Source of the DNA: CAZEHS01 sp964424355
Lineage (GTDB): Bacteria > Bacillota > Clostridia > Peptostreptococcales > Acidaminobacteraceae
Assembly: GCA_964424355.1 (NCBI GenBank)
Contig: CAYRIO010000006.1
Span: 98,611 to 162,610 of the forward strand
Length of the DNA: 64,000 nucleotides
Direction: 5' to 3'
The position numbers were made by a program, and so were the translations under genes. Position 1 is the first letter of the stretch, and each line of letters starts with the position of its first letter. Below the pieces are notes generated by a model. It did not search any database. It was not told the DNA's origin and saw only the letters and a list, made by a program, of their open reading frames with translations. Below, piece by piece: positions 17,189 to 25,232 of this stretch.

Positions 17189-18028
17189 TTAAGGGAATAT
17201 TTTCAGCCCTTTCCCTGAATACAATGGATAACCATGCAGCTTACTTTCGATGGAAAGGAAGGCTGCATTTTTATTTCCGGACCGTGCGTATTGATGGATA
17301 GGATGCGATACCAAATCAGCTATTTCTAATCCAAAATGGCTTTTCGTATAACTGGAATAGCGGCACCACTTTTCATTAAAATACACACCAATTATTCTCT
17401 CTAATTGCCGAGGGGTAACATATGGCGTTCCATCTGCCAGTGTATCTGTAATGCTTTTCAGAAGGATAGTGTCTTCGTTTTTTCCGCGCGATTCAATCAT
17501 TACCGCGCCTTTTCCAGAGAACTGAAGAACATGCTTTGCGAGTCGCTCAAAGATCATGTCGGACATGAACCCATAGGTATACCAAGGCGCCGAGTATCTT
17601 CTTACAAACAGGTCCTTATTAATCGTTGCGGAGATTATATTGTACTGACTATTAACCAAGAAGTCCGTTAAGTCAGAAACGAATGCCGAGTGATCAATAA
17701 CAGAATCGTGAAAGGGGCCTTTTTTATTACGTATTTCACGTGAATGAAAACATACACGCTTTTTGACCCCATTGTATGTATACATTCCATCTTCCCAGTA
17801 CTTATATTTCAGTCCCAAAATATCGTTCTTGATTTGAACGAAATCCTCACGTCGAATAATCACGGCAGTGGTCGTGAAGTGAGATTCTCCTATATCTAAG
17901 GAACCACCTGCATTGATGATTTTCTTAACGGGTTCAAGATTTGAGTTTCCGCTTTCGTCAATAAAAATAGAGTGGGTTGCATCAGCGGGCATCGCAAGAA
18001 TGTTTCTTGGCTTGTTTCTCCAGGGCAA
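17189..18028 (-). CDS. DUF3800 family protein
   Basis: The 279-residue protein carries the family hallmark FIDESGN near residue 21 and a later VMIESRGKNED, expected of an RNase H-like fold with acidic active-site residues. Its biochemical activity is undescribed to my knowledge. The family is frequent in phages and mobile islands, often beside structured RNAs. The start is uncertain: TTG 18028 has AGGATGTG upstream, while ATG 17992 has no ribosome site. It has low GC compared with the early region and sits in the lysogenic arm, so it is probably expressed in the lysogen. Confidence 0.75.
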   Translation of the reverse strand: MPWRNKPRNILAMPADATHSIFIDESGNSNLEPVKKIINAGGSLDIGESHFTTTAVIIRREDFVQIKNDILGLKYKYWEDGMYTYNGVKKRVCFHSREIRNKKGPFHDSVIDHSAFVSDLTDFLVNSQYNIISATINKDLFVRRYSAPWYTYGFMSDMIFERLAKHVLQFSGKGAVMIESRGKNEDTILLKSITDTLADGTPYVTPRQLERIIGVYFNEKWCRYSSYTKSHFGLEIADLVSHPIHQYARSGNKNAAFLSIESKLHGYPLYSGKGLKIFP

Positions 18029-18096
18029 TCAAATCACATCCTAAGTATGCAGTCGTATAATCGTCAAAAAAGCCTGATCCATCCGGACCAAGCTAT

Positions 18097-18849
18097 TTAT
18101 TTCTTCCCGCCCAACATCGCACTCATCCCTTTTATAAGATGATTTAAGCTCTTCGGGTCCATTCCGGCAGAAGCGGCGGTTTCAATTACGCTGTCCCAGC
18201 CTTCCTCCTGGTGCTTTTTCAAACTGAGCATGGACTGAAAAGCGTTCAGGCCCGGGGCATCTTTGATGATGTGCACCACCACCCCGATGATCCTATGCCG
18301 GTCATCCATCACTATATCTTTATATTCCGGATTGGCAGCTCTCAGCAGGGGGCTGCCGTTATTTTTTATGTAATACTTCAGGGTGGCTGTCCAGTCCCCA
18401 TCTTCTTTGCCGGCGGCAACAATGTCGCCGTTCTGGGCCACTTCGGTATGGCGCAGCAGGGCAATGTCGCCAGAGTGGATCCCGGCCCAGCTCATGGAAT
18501 CGCCATGAACATAGAGGGCAAAATCTGCTTTGAATTCCTTGCCCAGATCCAGTTCACCTTCAAAGTTATCGATGGCCAGAATAGGGATGCCTGCGCGGAT
18601 AGTGCCAAGAATCGGGATAGACTTGGTGGGCATTGATTGATTGTTGCTGTCGGTTTGTCGCCCAAGGAGCCAATCAACGGAAACATTAAAGTAATCAGAA
18701 AATGCCAACAAAATATCTGAGTCTGGTGAACGGGCGTCCGTCTCATATTTGGAAAGAGCAGAATAACTTATAGAAAGCTTGTCTGCACATTCTTGTCGGC
18801 TAAGGTTTTCGCGTTCTCTGAGTTGCCTTAAAACGTTGCCTAATCCCAT
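18097..18849 (-). CDS. CI/LexA-like prophage repressor (HTH plus S24 peptidase)
   Basis: This is the lysogeny repressor. An N-terminal XRE helix-turn-helix (residues 5-60, NLSRQECADKLSISYSALSK) joins an S24 autoprotease domain. The cleavage site Ala86-Gly87 lies in TIRAGIPI, the nucleophile is Ser118 (HGDSMS) and the general base is Lys158 (TATLKYY), so RecA-stimulated self-cleavage is expected. After the S24 fold there is an unusual helical tail of about 50 residues. It is divergent from the cro-like gene across a 150-bp operator region with repeated GGACAAAA sites. Confidence 0.9.
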   Translation of the reverse strand: MGLGNVLRQLRERENLSRQECADKLSISYSALSKYETDARSPDSDILLAFSDYFNVSVDWLLGRQTDSNNQSMPTKSIPILGTIRAGIPILAIDNFEGELDLGKEFKADFALYVHGDSMSWAGIHSGDIALLRHTEVAQNGDIVAAGKEDGDWTATLKYYIKNNGSPLLRAANPEYKDIVMDDRHRIIGVVVHIIKDAPGLNAFQSMLSLKKHQEEGWDSVIETAASAGMDPKSLNHLIKGMSAMLGGKK

Positions 18850-18885
18850 TTTTTCACACTCCTTATTTACAATATTAACACAAAT

Positions 18886-18980
18886 TGTCCAATTGGAAAT
18901 AAGTTAGACAAAATGTCCATTTTGGCGTTGACATTGGACAAAACGTCCTATACAATAGTGTTATCAGATGGACAAAACGG
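18886..18980. promoter_or_regulatory. Repressor operators and rightward early promoter
   Basis: Four related sites share the half-site GGAC. They are GGACAAAACGTCC (18936-18948, perfect ends), AGACAAAATGTCC (18906-18918), GGACAAAACGG (18970-18980) and a TTGTCCAATTGG copy near 18886. The first lies inside the 17-bp spacer of TTGACA (18928) and TACAAT (18951), the rightward early promoter, so repressor binding would block polymerase directly. Confidence 0.75.
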
Positions 18981-18999
18981 GAATAAGGAGGTGGAAATC

Positions 19000-19248
19000 G
19001 TGAATTCTAAGATCAAGCATTTTCGCGAAAATCTCGGGTTAACCCCAGAAGATATGGCTGAGAAGCTTGAAATTTCAGCGTCTTACTACTACAAGTTAGA
19101 AAGCGGATTAAGAACGCCCAGCTTTAAAGTTCTTCAGAAGTATAAAGCGGCATTTGGAGCCAATTTGGACAGTATTTTTTTTGAGCAAAACGTGGACGAA
19201 TCGTCCAAAACAAAACTAAAAAAATCTCGCCATAAGCGGGCCAGTTGA
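19000..19248 (+). CDS. Cro-like HTH regulator
   Basis: This 82-residue XRE-type DNA-binding protein (LTPEDMAEKLEISASYYYKLE) is the first gene of the rightward early transcript, facing the repressor gene as Cro does. The GTG start is chosen for AAGGAGGT eight bases upstream; the frame runs open to 18913 but that part is promoter and operator DNA. The C-terminus is basic (KKSRHKRAS). Confidence 0.8.
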   Translation: MNSKIKHFRENLGLTPEDMAEKLEISASYYYKLESGLRTPSFKVLQKYKAAFGANLDSIFFEQNVDESSKTKLKKSRHKRAS

Positions 19249-19268
19249 GGGAAGGGGGGTGAGGAAGG

Positions 19269-19448
19269 GTGGATGACAAGCAAAAAAAGATTGATGACTG
19301 TGCATTGGAATTTGTGAAGACGATGGGTGATAAAGAGATGTCCTTCAATGATGCCCATTTGGTGATGGTGGCAATGAAGGACATCCTGGAGCAGGTAAAG
19401 CAATTTACTAAGATTCCTATTTGTAATCGAACACTTGAAAGCGAATAG
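19269..19448 (+). CDS. Small phage protein, 59 aa, unknown
   Basis: A 59-codon frame starts at GTG 19269 behind a GGGGGGTGAGGAAGG ribosome site and encodes an acidic helical protein beginning VDDKQKKIDDCALEF. Nothing in it is recognised. Its last 32 bp overlap, tail to tail, the leftward zinc-ribbon gene. Confidence 0.55.
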   Translation: MDDKQKKIDDCALEFVKTMGDKEMSFNDAHLVMVAMKDILEQVKQFTKIPICNRTLESE

Positions 19449-19791
19449 GATCGTTGAACGGGTCCCAGATAGGTTTCTGATAATTGAAACTGTCAATATC
19501 GAAATTTTGGCTTCTTTGAATTTTGGGCAGTGGATTTTGATTTCCCCAATTGAGGCTGATGCCCCAACCTTTAAGTTCGTCATTTTGTGACTCTATTGAA
19601 ATTAGTACAGCTTTCAATTCAGTAAACACGTTTTTAAGTTTCGAGAGAATTTCATCATCCAACTGTTTGCCGCAGTTGGGACAGGCAATTGATTCTTTGT
19701 TCATAAAGTGTTTTACGAAAATTTCAAAGTTTCGCTCACAGTCATAACAGTGAAGATTTATAGAAAGATAGTCAGGCTGCTTTTTATCCAT
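19417..19791 (-). CDS. Zinc-ribbon protein, 124 aa, unknown
   Basis: The protein has two CxxC pairs (CYDC and CPNC, about residues 15-40) that suggest a zinc ribbon, then a helical region and a C-terminus rich in Asn, Phe and Pro. The start is chosen for AGGAGGTG just upstream. It is the only leftward gene within the rightward early block and has lower GC than its neighbours, which suggests an independently acquired gene. Function unknown. Confidence 0.6.
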   Translation of the reverse strand: MDKKQPDYLSINLHCYDCERNFEIFVKHFMNKESIACPNCGKQLDDEILSKLKNVFTELKAVLISIESQNDELKGWGISLNWGNQNPLPKIQRSQNFDIDSFNYQKPIWDPFNDPIRFQVFDYK

Positions 19792-19879
19792 GGTTTCACC
19801 TCCTCCCTGCATCCAATTTATCACAGGAAGCAGATGGCAAACAGGTGAACGGATGTTCTAAAAAACAGGAGGATACCTC

Positions 19880-20128
19880 ATGATCAACAGCGCAACCAGA
19901 ACAAATCTTTCAGGCAAGAAAATTGTTTTCACCGGGCTTCTTGATTCTATGAGTCGGGCCGAGGCCGCAGACAAAGTGGCGGTTATGGGCGGCATGGTAA
20001 GGAGCCATGTGGGCAGGGATATTGATTATGTAGTAGCCGGATCGGAAGCGGGTTCCCGGATGGATAAGGCGCTGGAGCTTGGTGTTTCGGTTTTGGATGA
20101 AGCGGCGTTTCTGGCGCTGCTGGTGTAG
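19880..20128 (+). CDS. Stand-alone BRCT-domain protein
   Basis: All 82 residues form a single BRCT domain resembling the C-terminal domain of NAD-dependent DNA ligase. The visible pattern is LSGKKIVFTGLLDSMSRAEA, then GGMVRSHVGRDIDYVV and a closing LDEAAFLALL. BRCT domains bind DNA ends, nicks or partner proteins. With no ligase part, it may be an adaptor or a modulator of host repair or replication. The ATG has CAGGAGG upstream. It is the first gene of the early block after the switch. Confidence 0.75.
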   Translation: MINSATRTNLSGKKIVFTGLLDSMSRAEAADKVAVMGGMVRSHVGRDIDYVVAGSEAGSRMDKALELGVSVLDEAAFLALLV

Positions 20129-20276
20129 GGCGGTTTAAAAAAGAGGGCCCTTTCGGGCCGGGAAGATCAAACTGCAAGGCGGTTGATGGCTATAGCTTAT
20201 CAAATAGCCAATGCTTGCAGGGCGTAAGGGTTTTACGGGATTTACCAAATAAGCGAATAGGGAAGGAGGAGATGGC

Positions 20277-20729
20277 TTGAACAATATTTATCAGGAAGCC
20301 AGAAGGTTTTCCGGCAAAACACAGATTCAGGCGGCAGGCGAATTGTACATAGATATCCGCACGCTGCAGTTTTACGAAGAGCCTGGCAAACGGCGGCCCA
20401 GCGGCGAAATGGTTAAACGCATGGCCGAGCTTTACCGCTGCCCATGGCTGAACTACATGCACCTGAAGGAAACAGCACCAGGGCACATTCTGCCCAAGGT
20501 GGTGCCCATGGGGCTCTGCCAGGCGGTGGTGAATATGCAGTATGAACTGGGCCATGTGCAACAGCAGATCAGCAAGCTGATTGAGATCGCCGCAGACGGC
20601 ATGGTGGATGTAAGCGAGGCGGATCAGTTCGCGGTTATCTGCCGGGAAGCTGAAGAAGCTGCCGGCACACTGCTTACACTGGCACTGTGCGGCAGGGAGA
20701 TTGGAGGCAAGGTTTATGCAGGTTATTGA
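20277..20729 (+). CDS. XRE-like HTH phage protein
   Basis: The 150-residue protein starts at TTG with AAGGAGG upstream. Its N-terminal half (EARRFSGKTQIQAAGELYIDIRTLQFYE) looks like a divergent helix-turn-helix of the type found in clostridial phage early genes. The C-terminal half is helical. It probably regulates transcription; its target is unknown. It overlaps the next gene by 14 bp. The preceding 148 bp contain two small hairpins but no gene. Confidence 0.55.
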   Translation: MNNIYQEARRFSGKTQIQAAGELYIDIRTLQFYEEPGKRRPSGEMVKRMAELYRCPWLNYMHLKETAPGHILPKVVPMGLCQAVVNMQYELGHVQQQISKLIEIAADGMVDVSEADQFAVICREAEEAAGTLLTLALCGREIGGKVYAGY

Positions 20730-21000
20730 TCCTAATGGCTGCTATACAGCGGAGGAGGCGGCAGAGGTACTGAGCGTCAGCAGATCCACGCTGCAGCGTT
20801 ACTTTCATCAGGGGTTAAAAGTGAGAAGGCCCCGGGGCAAAATACATATCCTTGGCTGCGACATGCTTGATTTCTTGAAGAAGGAACCCCAAGAGAACAA
20901 TGATTCGGGCATGCATCCCCGCCTGGAGAATCGGATTGCTAAGGCGGTGCTGGATATTCGAAAAGGCAAGCATCAAAGCCAGCAAGCGGCAGGGAGGTAA
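20716..21000 (+). CDS. Excisionase-like HTH protein
   Basis: The 94-residue protein has a MerR/excisionase-type helix-turn-helix, YTAEEAAEVLSVSRSTLQRY followed by a wing-like RRPRGKIHILG. These small proteins act as excisionases or early regulators. ATG 20716 is preferred over TTG 20701 because GGAGG at 20703 is correctly spaced. It lies far from integrase, so excisionase is only one possibility. Confidence 0.6.
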   Translation: MQVIDPNGCYTAEEAAEVLSVSRSTLQRYFHQGLKVRRPRGKIHILGCDMLDFLKKEPQENNDSGMHPRLENRIAKAVLDIRKGKHQSQQAAGR

Positions 21001-21002
21001 CC

Positions 21003-21143
21003 ATGATCATATGCAGCAGTAGTGACCGGATTGCAGCCCAAGAACGGAAAGAGCGCATGAAGCAGCAGCTGGCATGGTTTTCAAAAGGCTTTGCCACGGC
21101 GGCAGTGATCCTGACAATGACAGCAGCAATGGGGGTGTGGTGA
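21003..21143 (+). CDS. Small membrane protein, 46 aa
   Basis: The frame follows GGGAGGTAACC and encodes a basic N-terminal half (AAQERKERMKQQ) and one C-terminal transmembrane helix (GFATAAVILTMTAAMGVW). Its stop overlaps the next start as TGATG. Function unknown. Confidence 0.5.
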   Translation: MIICSSSDRIAAQERKERMKQQLAWFSKGFATAAVILTMTAAMGVW

Positions 21144-21304
21144 TGCGCATCGGTATGGTTACGGACCTGCTTCCGGATAGTGATAACAGGCCGCCGCTCT
21201 GGTGGCTGCAGTTTGAAAGGCCTGCGCTTTCCCTGGTTAAAAAAGAATCTCCGGCCAGATCCGGAGAAAAAGAAAACGCCTTCGCAGTTGCGAAAGGCGC
21301 CTAA
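21143..21304 (+). CDS. Small phage protein, 53 aa, unknown
   Basis: It starts by TGATG overlap with the preceding gene, implying translational coupling, and begins MRIGMVTDLLPDS. The C-terminal third is rich in Lys, Glu and Ala. No family is recognised. Confidence 0.4.
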   Translation: MRIGMVTDLLPDSDNRPPLWWLQFERPALSLVKKESPARSGEKENAFAVAKGA

Positions 21305-21377
21305 GAAAAATCTCAGCTTCAGTATATCAAAAGTAAAGCCTTATTGGAATAGCACGAGGAACCCTCAAGGAGGCTCC

Positions 21378-21731
21378 ATGATTATTCAGTGCGTTGCAGC
21401 TTATAAAAGCTTTGATGAATTTGAAAAGGCCATGCTGGATTTAGGGCAGGCCATGACCGGGGTGGACAGCATCGACATCTTCGAAAAGCCTCTTGATGCC
21501 AATCTGATGCCGGTGAATGGATGGCGCTGCGGCTTATCGTTTGAGGATTACGGCCTGGACATTAGCTGCCTGGGCAAGAAGATGCAAATCTCCTGCGATG
21601 ATGAACAACTGTGTGTCCGGGCGCTGATAACCATCAAAGGCCTTGGTAATGAGAAAAATACGATGTTGCCCACAATTTCCCCAGAAATTTACGGGATCCG
21701 TGAACATCGGTGGGCAGTGGTGGCCAGCTGA
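21378..21731 (+). CDS. Phage early protein, 117 aa, unknown
   Basis: The ATG follows CAAGGAGGCTCC. The in-frame extension to 21180 lacks a ribosome site and overlaps the previous gene. The sequence (FDEFEKAMLDLGQAMTGVDS) is not recognised. It overlaps the next gene as TGATG, so the two are probably translated together. Confidence 0.55.
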   Translation: MIIQCVAAYKSFDEFEKAMLDLGQAMTGVDSIDIFEKPLDANLMPVNGWRCGLSFEDYGLDISCLGKKMQISCDDEQLCVRALITIKGLGNEKNTMLPTISPEIYGIREHRWAVVAS

Positions 21732-21994
21732 TGAGCGTTATTCGCTACATATGGAACCAGCCGCAGATATGCGGAGACTGCCTGAAGTCGGTGGCAGCTG
21801 GCTGGCAGGAGCTTAAAAAATCGGCAGGGGGCCCGTATCTTGAAAAACGGTGCGATTCCTGCGCGGAGGTGCATTACGGCGATGCCTTACCTGAACTGGC
21901 TGATTACATACCCAAGGCGAAAAGGATTGCTGGCCGCACTGCGGCGGATGATAAAAGGATGAGTCAGGCTCCACTTTTGGGGATGGCGGGATAG
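21731..21994 (+). CDS. Phage early protein with CxxC pairs, 87 aa
   Basis: Two CxxC pairs, CGDC near residue 14 and CDSC near 42, suggest a bound zinc ion. It begins MSVIRYIWNQPQ and is coupled to the upstream gene by TGATG. Function unknown. Confidence 0.5.
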   Translation: MSVIRYIWNQPQICGDCLKSVAAGWQELKKSAGGPYLEKRCDSCAEVHYGDALPELADYIPKAKRIAGRTAADDKRMSQAPLLGMAG

Positions 21995-22002
21995 GAGGAT
22001 TT

Positions 22003-22392
22003 ATGAATCAGACGATTTTCAGAAACGATGCCCACGCTCAGGGCTTTGCACAATTGATCGCCAGGGACAAGACCCCGCTGGATGATCGGGAGCGAAGGGC
22101 GCTATTCTTCTGCCTTTCTGCCCTGGAAGGCCTCATGAGGAACGCAGGCGTGATTTACGACTTCAAGGCCCGGAGCTTCAATATGGCGATCCTTGAGAAG
22201 ATGCCGTTTTCAAGTGGGGAACAGGCGCTGGTGAGACTGGGGTTCAACCTGTATTCAGGCGGGGTGGAATATCAGAAAGGCCGCAGCACGAAGAAGCTGG
22301 ACTGTGATGTGATGGGGATGATCAAGAGCATGGATGCTGAGCTGGTGACGGTGGTGCTGAATGCTATCCGGATCCGGAAGGGCATGGCATAG
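22003..22392 (+). CDS. DUF6075-like phage protein
   Basis: The 129-residue protein has the arrangement I associate with DUF6075: an early DAHAQGF, a middle ALFFCLSAL, and LVRLGFNLYSGG. The family has no known activity and is common in early regions of Firmicutes phages. The ATG has AGGAGG upstream. The next gene starts 17 bp after its stop. Confidence 0.5.
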   Translation: MNQTIFRNDAHAQGFAQLIARDKTPLDDRERRALFFCLSALEGLMRNAGVIYDFKARSFNMAILEKMPFSSGEQALVRLGFNLYSGGVEYQKGRSTKKLDCDVMGMIKSMDAELVTVVLNAIRIRKGMA

Positions 22393-22408
22393 GAGAGAGG
22401 AGCCTAAG

Positions 22409-23152
22409 ATGAATCTTGAAAACAGTATCAAAGATGCAATTACGAAGAAACTTGAAGATGGGACGATAGAAACTCTGGTTCAAGAGCAACTTGAAAAAGG
22501 GGTGACCAACGCTCTTAACAATATGTTTCAGTCCTACGGGGATGTGACGAAGGTCATTGAGACCAAAATCAAATCGGTGGTGCTTCCGTACATCGAAGGC
22601 TACGACTATTCGCGGTACATCGTCAAACTGGACACCGTCCTTGTCGAGGTCCTTAAAAGCACGGCCTTTGAGAACTCAAAGCTTCTGATGAATTTCAAGG
22701 AACTCATGCTGGTGGAGGACCGCAAGGTCATCAAGGCTTCGGAACTGTTTGAGATCTGGAAGAAGCATGTGGCTGAAAACGTCGAGATTGATGGCCTTTC
22801 TATTCATGAGGATGAGCATGCGACTTACGAAGCAGTTGAGGTGACGTTTGAGATTGAGAAGAACAATAGACCGAGCTGGAGCATCTACAACACGGCGAGG
22901 CTGATATTCGAATGTGAACACGACAAGACATTGAACTTTGAACTGCAGCTCAGCCAGTACGAAGGGCTCAATGAAAGCTGCTGGACAATGCTTTCAAACA
23001 CTGATCTGGTGATGAGCTCCCTCAGACGACTCGATTCGTTCCAGGTTCTGATGATGCGTCTGGGCCAGGCGGGCACAAAGCTTGAAATCGACAGATGGTC
23101 CGATTCGGACGAGATCACCCCAGATAAAGAGCCCGAACTGTCCTATAGCTGA
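22409..23152 (+). CDS. Phage protein, 247 aa, unknown
   Basis: An N-terminal helical part (NSIKDAITKKLEDGTIETLV) resembles an oligomerisation segment, followed by an acidic mixed alpha/beta region. I recognise no family. ATG 22409 has GAGAGGAG upstream. Its position just before the NA37-type nucleoid protein suggests a linked role, which is inference only. Confidence 0.5.
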   Translation: MNLENSIKDAITKKLEDGTIETLVQEQLEKGVTNALNNMFQSYGDVTKVIETKIKSVVLPYIEGYDYSRYIVKLDTVLVEVLKSTAFENSKLLMNFKELMLVEDRKVIKASELFEIWKKHVAENVEIDGLSIHEDEHATYEAVEVTFEIEKNNRPSWSIYNTARLIFECEHDKTLNFELQLSQYEGLNESCWTMLSNTDLVMSSLRRLDSFQVLMMRLGQAGTKLEIDRWSDSDEITPDKEPELSYS

Positions 23153-23169
23153 AAGACGGAGGAAACCTA

Positions 23170-24201
23170 ATGGATATGCGATACATTGAATCAGTTCACG
23201 TGAACAGTGCCGTGGCCCATGTGCTGGACAAACGGCTGGAACAGCCCCTGATGGGCATCAGTGAACTGGAAATGACCGAAGATCTGCACGAATTTTTCAT
23301 GAAGCACATCCTCCGGAGCCTTAGGAGCGAGGATGCAGAGAAAGCCAAGTTTGTAGGAGAAGGGGCGACAAGGCTCCTGATCAGGAAGATATTCGATGAG
23401 CCAGATTCATTCCTGGAATGCACGCAGGAGATGGCCCGGCGGCTGTTTGCCATTATGCGGCCAATGGAAAGCGTAGGCGGCGGTGATCTGGCTGTTGTGA
23501 GATTCAATTCCGGTGAGGCCCGGTTCATTGGCCTGTTGAAACTTGACTACCAGAAGGCATACAGCCATGAAATTCGGTACGAGAATGAACAGTTCGATGT
23601 CAACCTTGCTGTGCAGGACACCGGCCTCCCTCTCACCCATCAGAAACTGACGGCCTGTGCTTTTATCAAGGAAGATACAACGGATGAATCTTATGACCTG
23701 CTGTTGCTGGAAAGAGCCACAGTGGATGAAGGGCCACGGTTCTTTCTGAATCGTTTCCTGGGTGCAGCCAAGGTGCTTGATAAGCGGGACAGGACGAAGA
23801 TCCTGAGAAAAACTGTGGAACAATGGACCCGAACGAATCTGAGAAACGATCTGGATAAAGCGCTTCAGGTGCGGAGTTTGCTGAATGAAGAACTGCTCGG
23901 CAGCGCTTACATAGATTTAGAGGCTTTCTCAGAGGATTTATTCTCAAACGCCTCAGACGCCCGGGAGAAATTCAACAAGAAGATGCAGGCAGTTGGACTG
24001 CTGGACGGTGAAAAAGTGGAGGTGGACCGGCTCTGGGTGGATGACAAGATGAAAACCCGCGCCATTAAAACTGACACAGGCTTCACACTCCGAGGCGAGC
24101 ATGAATTCTTTGACGATCCCGTCCGGTTTGAAATGCGACGAAATGGGGATGGCAGTGTGGATTATGTGATCAAGAATGTCCGGAATATCAGTGAATCATA
24201 A
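23170..24201 (+). CDS. Nucleoid-associated protein (NA37/YejK family)
   Basis: The 343-residue protein matches the NdpA/YejK (NA37) family, which binds nucleoid DNA. Visible landmarks are GISELEMTEDLHEFFMKHI near the N-terminus, RFLGAAKVLD in the middle and GFTLRGEHEFFDD near the end. Phage copies may reshape host or phage DNA during replication. The ATG follows ACGGAGG. Confidence 0.7.
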   Translation: MDMRYIESVHVNSAVAHVLDKRLEQPLMGISELEMTEDLHEFFMKHILRSLRSEDAEKAKFVGEGATRLLIRKIFDEPDSFLECTQEMARRLFAIMRPMESVGGGDLAVVRFNSGEARFIGLLKLDYQKAYSHEIRYENEQFDVNLAVQDTGLPLTHQKLTACAFIKEDTTDESYDLLLLERATVDEGPRFFLNRFLGAAKVLDKRDRTKILRKTVEQWTRTNLRNDLDKALQVRSLLNEELLGSAYIDLEAFSEDLFSNASDAREKFNKKMQAVGLLDGEKVEVDRLWVDDKMKTRAIKTDTGFTLRGEHEFFDDPVRFEMRRNGDGSVDYVIKNVRNISES

Positions 24202-24227
24202 CGAAGAAAGGCGCGGAGGGCATCATT

Positions 24228-25232
24228 TTGGGGAGAATAGCAAAGGAAACTGTGGACTACTTTCCGCACATGGCCGTAAGCGGCAAAACCCTGTTTCTGT
24301 TGGAATCTAAGTTCGGGAACAACGGATATACTTTCTGGTTCAAGTTGCTGGAATCACTTTGCCAGACAAAAGGCCTCTGTATGGATATGAGCGTTTCGGC
24401 AGATCTGATGTTCCTGGCAGCCAAGGCGAGAATTGAACCGGAAGAGGCCATTCAGATGCTGGATTTACTGGCGGAACTGGAAGCCATCGATCAGGTACTC
24501 TGGAGAGAAAACTCGGTTGTTTGGTCCCAGAATCTGAGGGTTAATTTGGACGATCTTTTCCGCAAAAGAAAAGCAGTTGCCCCCGAAAAACCGTGTTTTT
24601 CCGCAGATAACGGCGGATTGCCGGAGATATCCGCGGATATCCGCGGAATAAATCCCGAAAATCAGGGATTCCCGGAGCAAGAAACACCGGAAACAGGGAT
24701 TTCGGACGTCAGAAACACACAAATTAAATTAAATGAAATTAAAGATAAAGATCTAAAGAATAATGTCCCACCTTCGGGGGACGCTCCTCCGGAAAATGAA
24801 AAGCCGCCTAAAAGTCCGAAGGCCTCAGGGCATGACAAAACCACAAGAATCTTCGGCCCTGCTTCGCCGGAATACAAGATTGCTGCCTACCTGCTTGGCA
24901 AGATCATGGAACTGGACAGCAAGGCACGGCAGCCGAACCTGCAGCTATGGGCCATGGATATCGACAAGATGATCCGGCTCGATAACAGGACACCGGCAGA
25001 AGTGAAGGATCTTATCGACTTTTCCCATGGAGATTCATTCTGGCGGAAAAACATCTTATCGGCCAGCAAACTCAGGGAGAAGGCCACGGCATTAACGGCG
25101 GCCATGAAAGCGAAATCAAGTCAAGGAGGTCCAGGCTATGGAAGCAATGCAAAGCATGCTGCAGAGAATTCAAAGCCTTCAAAATTTGCAGGCTTCGACG
25201 CCAGCCAGCATCAGTTCAGATCAGACGGCTAA
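24228..25232 (+). CDS. Phage replication initiator/organiser (DUF4373 N-terminal domain)
   Basis: The 334-residue protein has an N-terminal winged-helix domain of the Lin1244/DUF4373 type (YFPHMAVSGKTLFLLESKFG). A low-complexity hinge rich in Pro, Glu and Lys (about 115-205) leads to a C-terminal DnaD-like domain (DIDKMIRLDNRTPAEVKDLI). It starts at TTG with GGAGGG upstream. Like lambda O it is followed by a helicase loader, and its hinge-coding DNA carries origin-like repeats. Confidence 0.75.
   Translation: MGRIAKETVDYFPHMAVSGKTLFLLESKFGNNGYTFWFKLLESLCQTKGLCMDMSVSADLMFLAAKARIEPEEAIQMLDLLAELEAIDQVLWRENSVVWSQNLRVNLDDLFRKRKAVAPEKPCFSADNGGLPEISADIRGINPENQGFPEQETPETGISDVRNTQIKLNEIKDKDLKNNVPPSGDAPPENEKPPKSPKASGHDKTTRIFGPASPEYKIAAYLLGKIMELDSKARQPNLQLWAMDIDKMIRLDNRTPAEVKDLIDFSHGDSFWRKNILSASKLREKATALTAAMKAKSSQGGPGYGSNAKHAAENSKPSKFAGFDASQHQFRSDG
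24601..24765. other. Candidate prophage replication origin inside the initiator gene
   Basis: Two tandem ATATCCGCGG repeats (24627-24646) and two CAGGGATT repeats (24663, 24694) are followed by a strongly AT-rich stretch (24721-24765). Iterons next to an easily melted region in the initiator hinge is the lambda-type origin layout. Codon constraints in a low-complexity hinge could also produce this. Confidence 0.45.
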
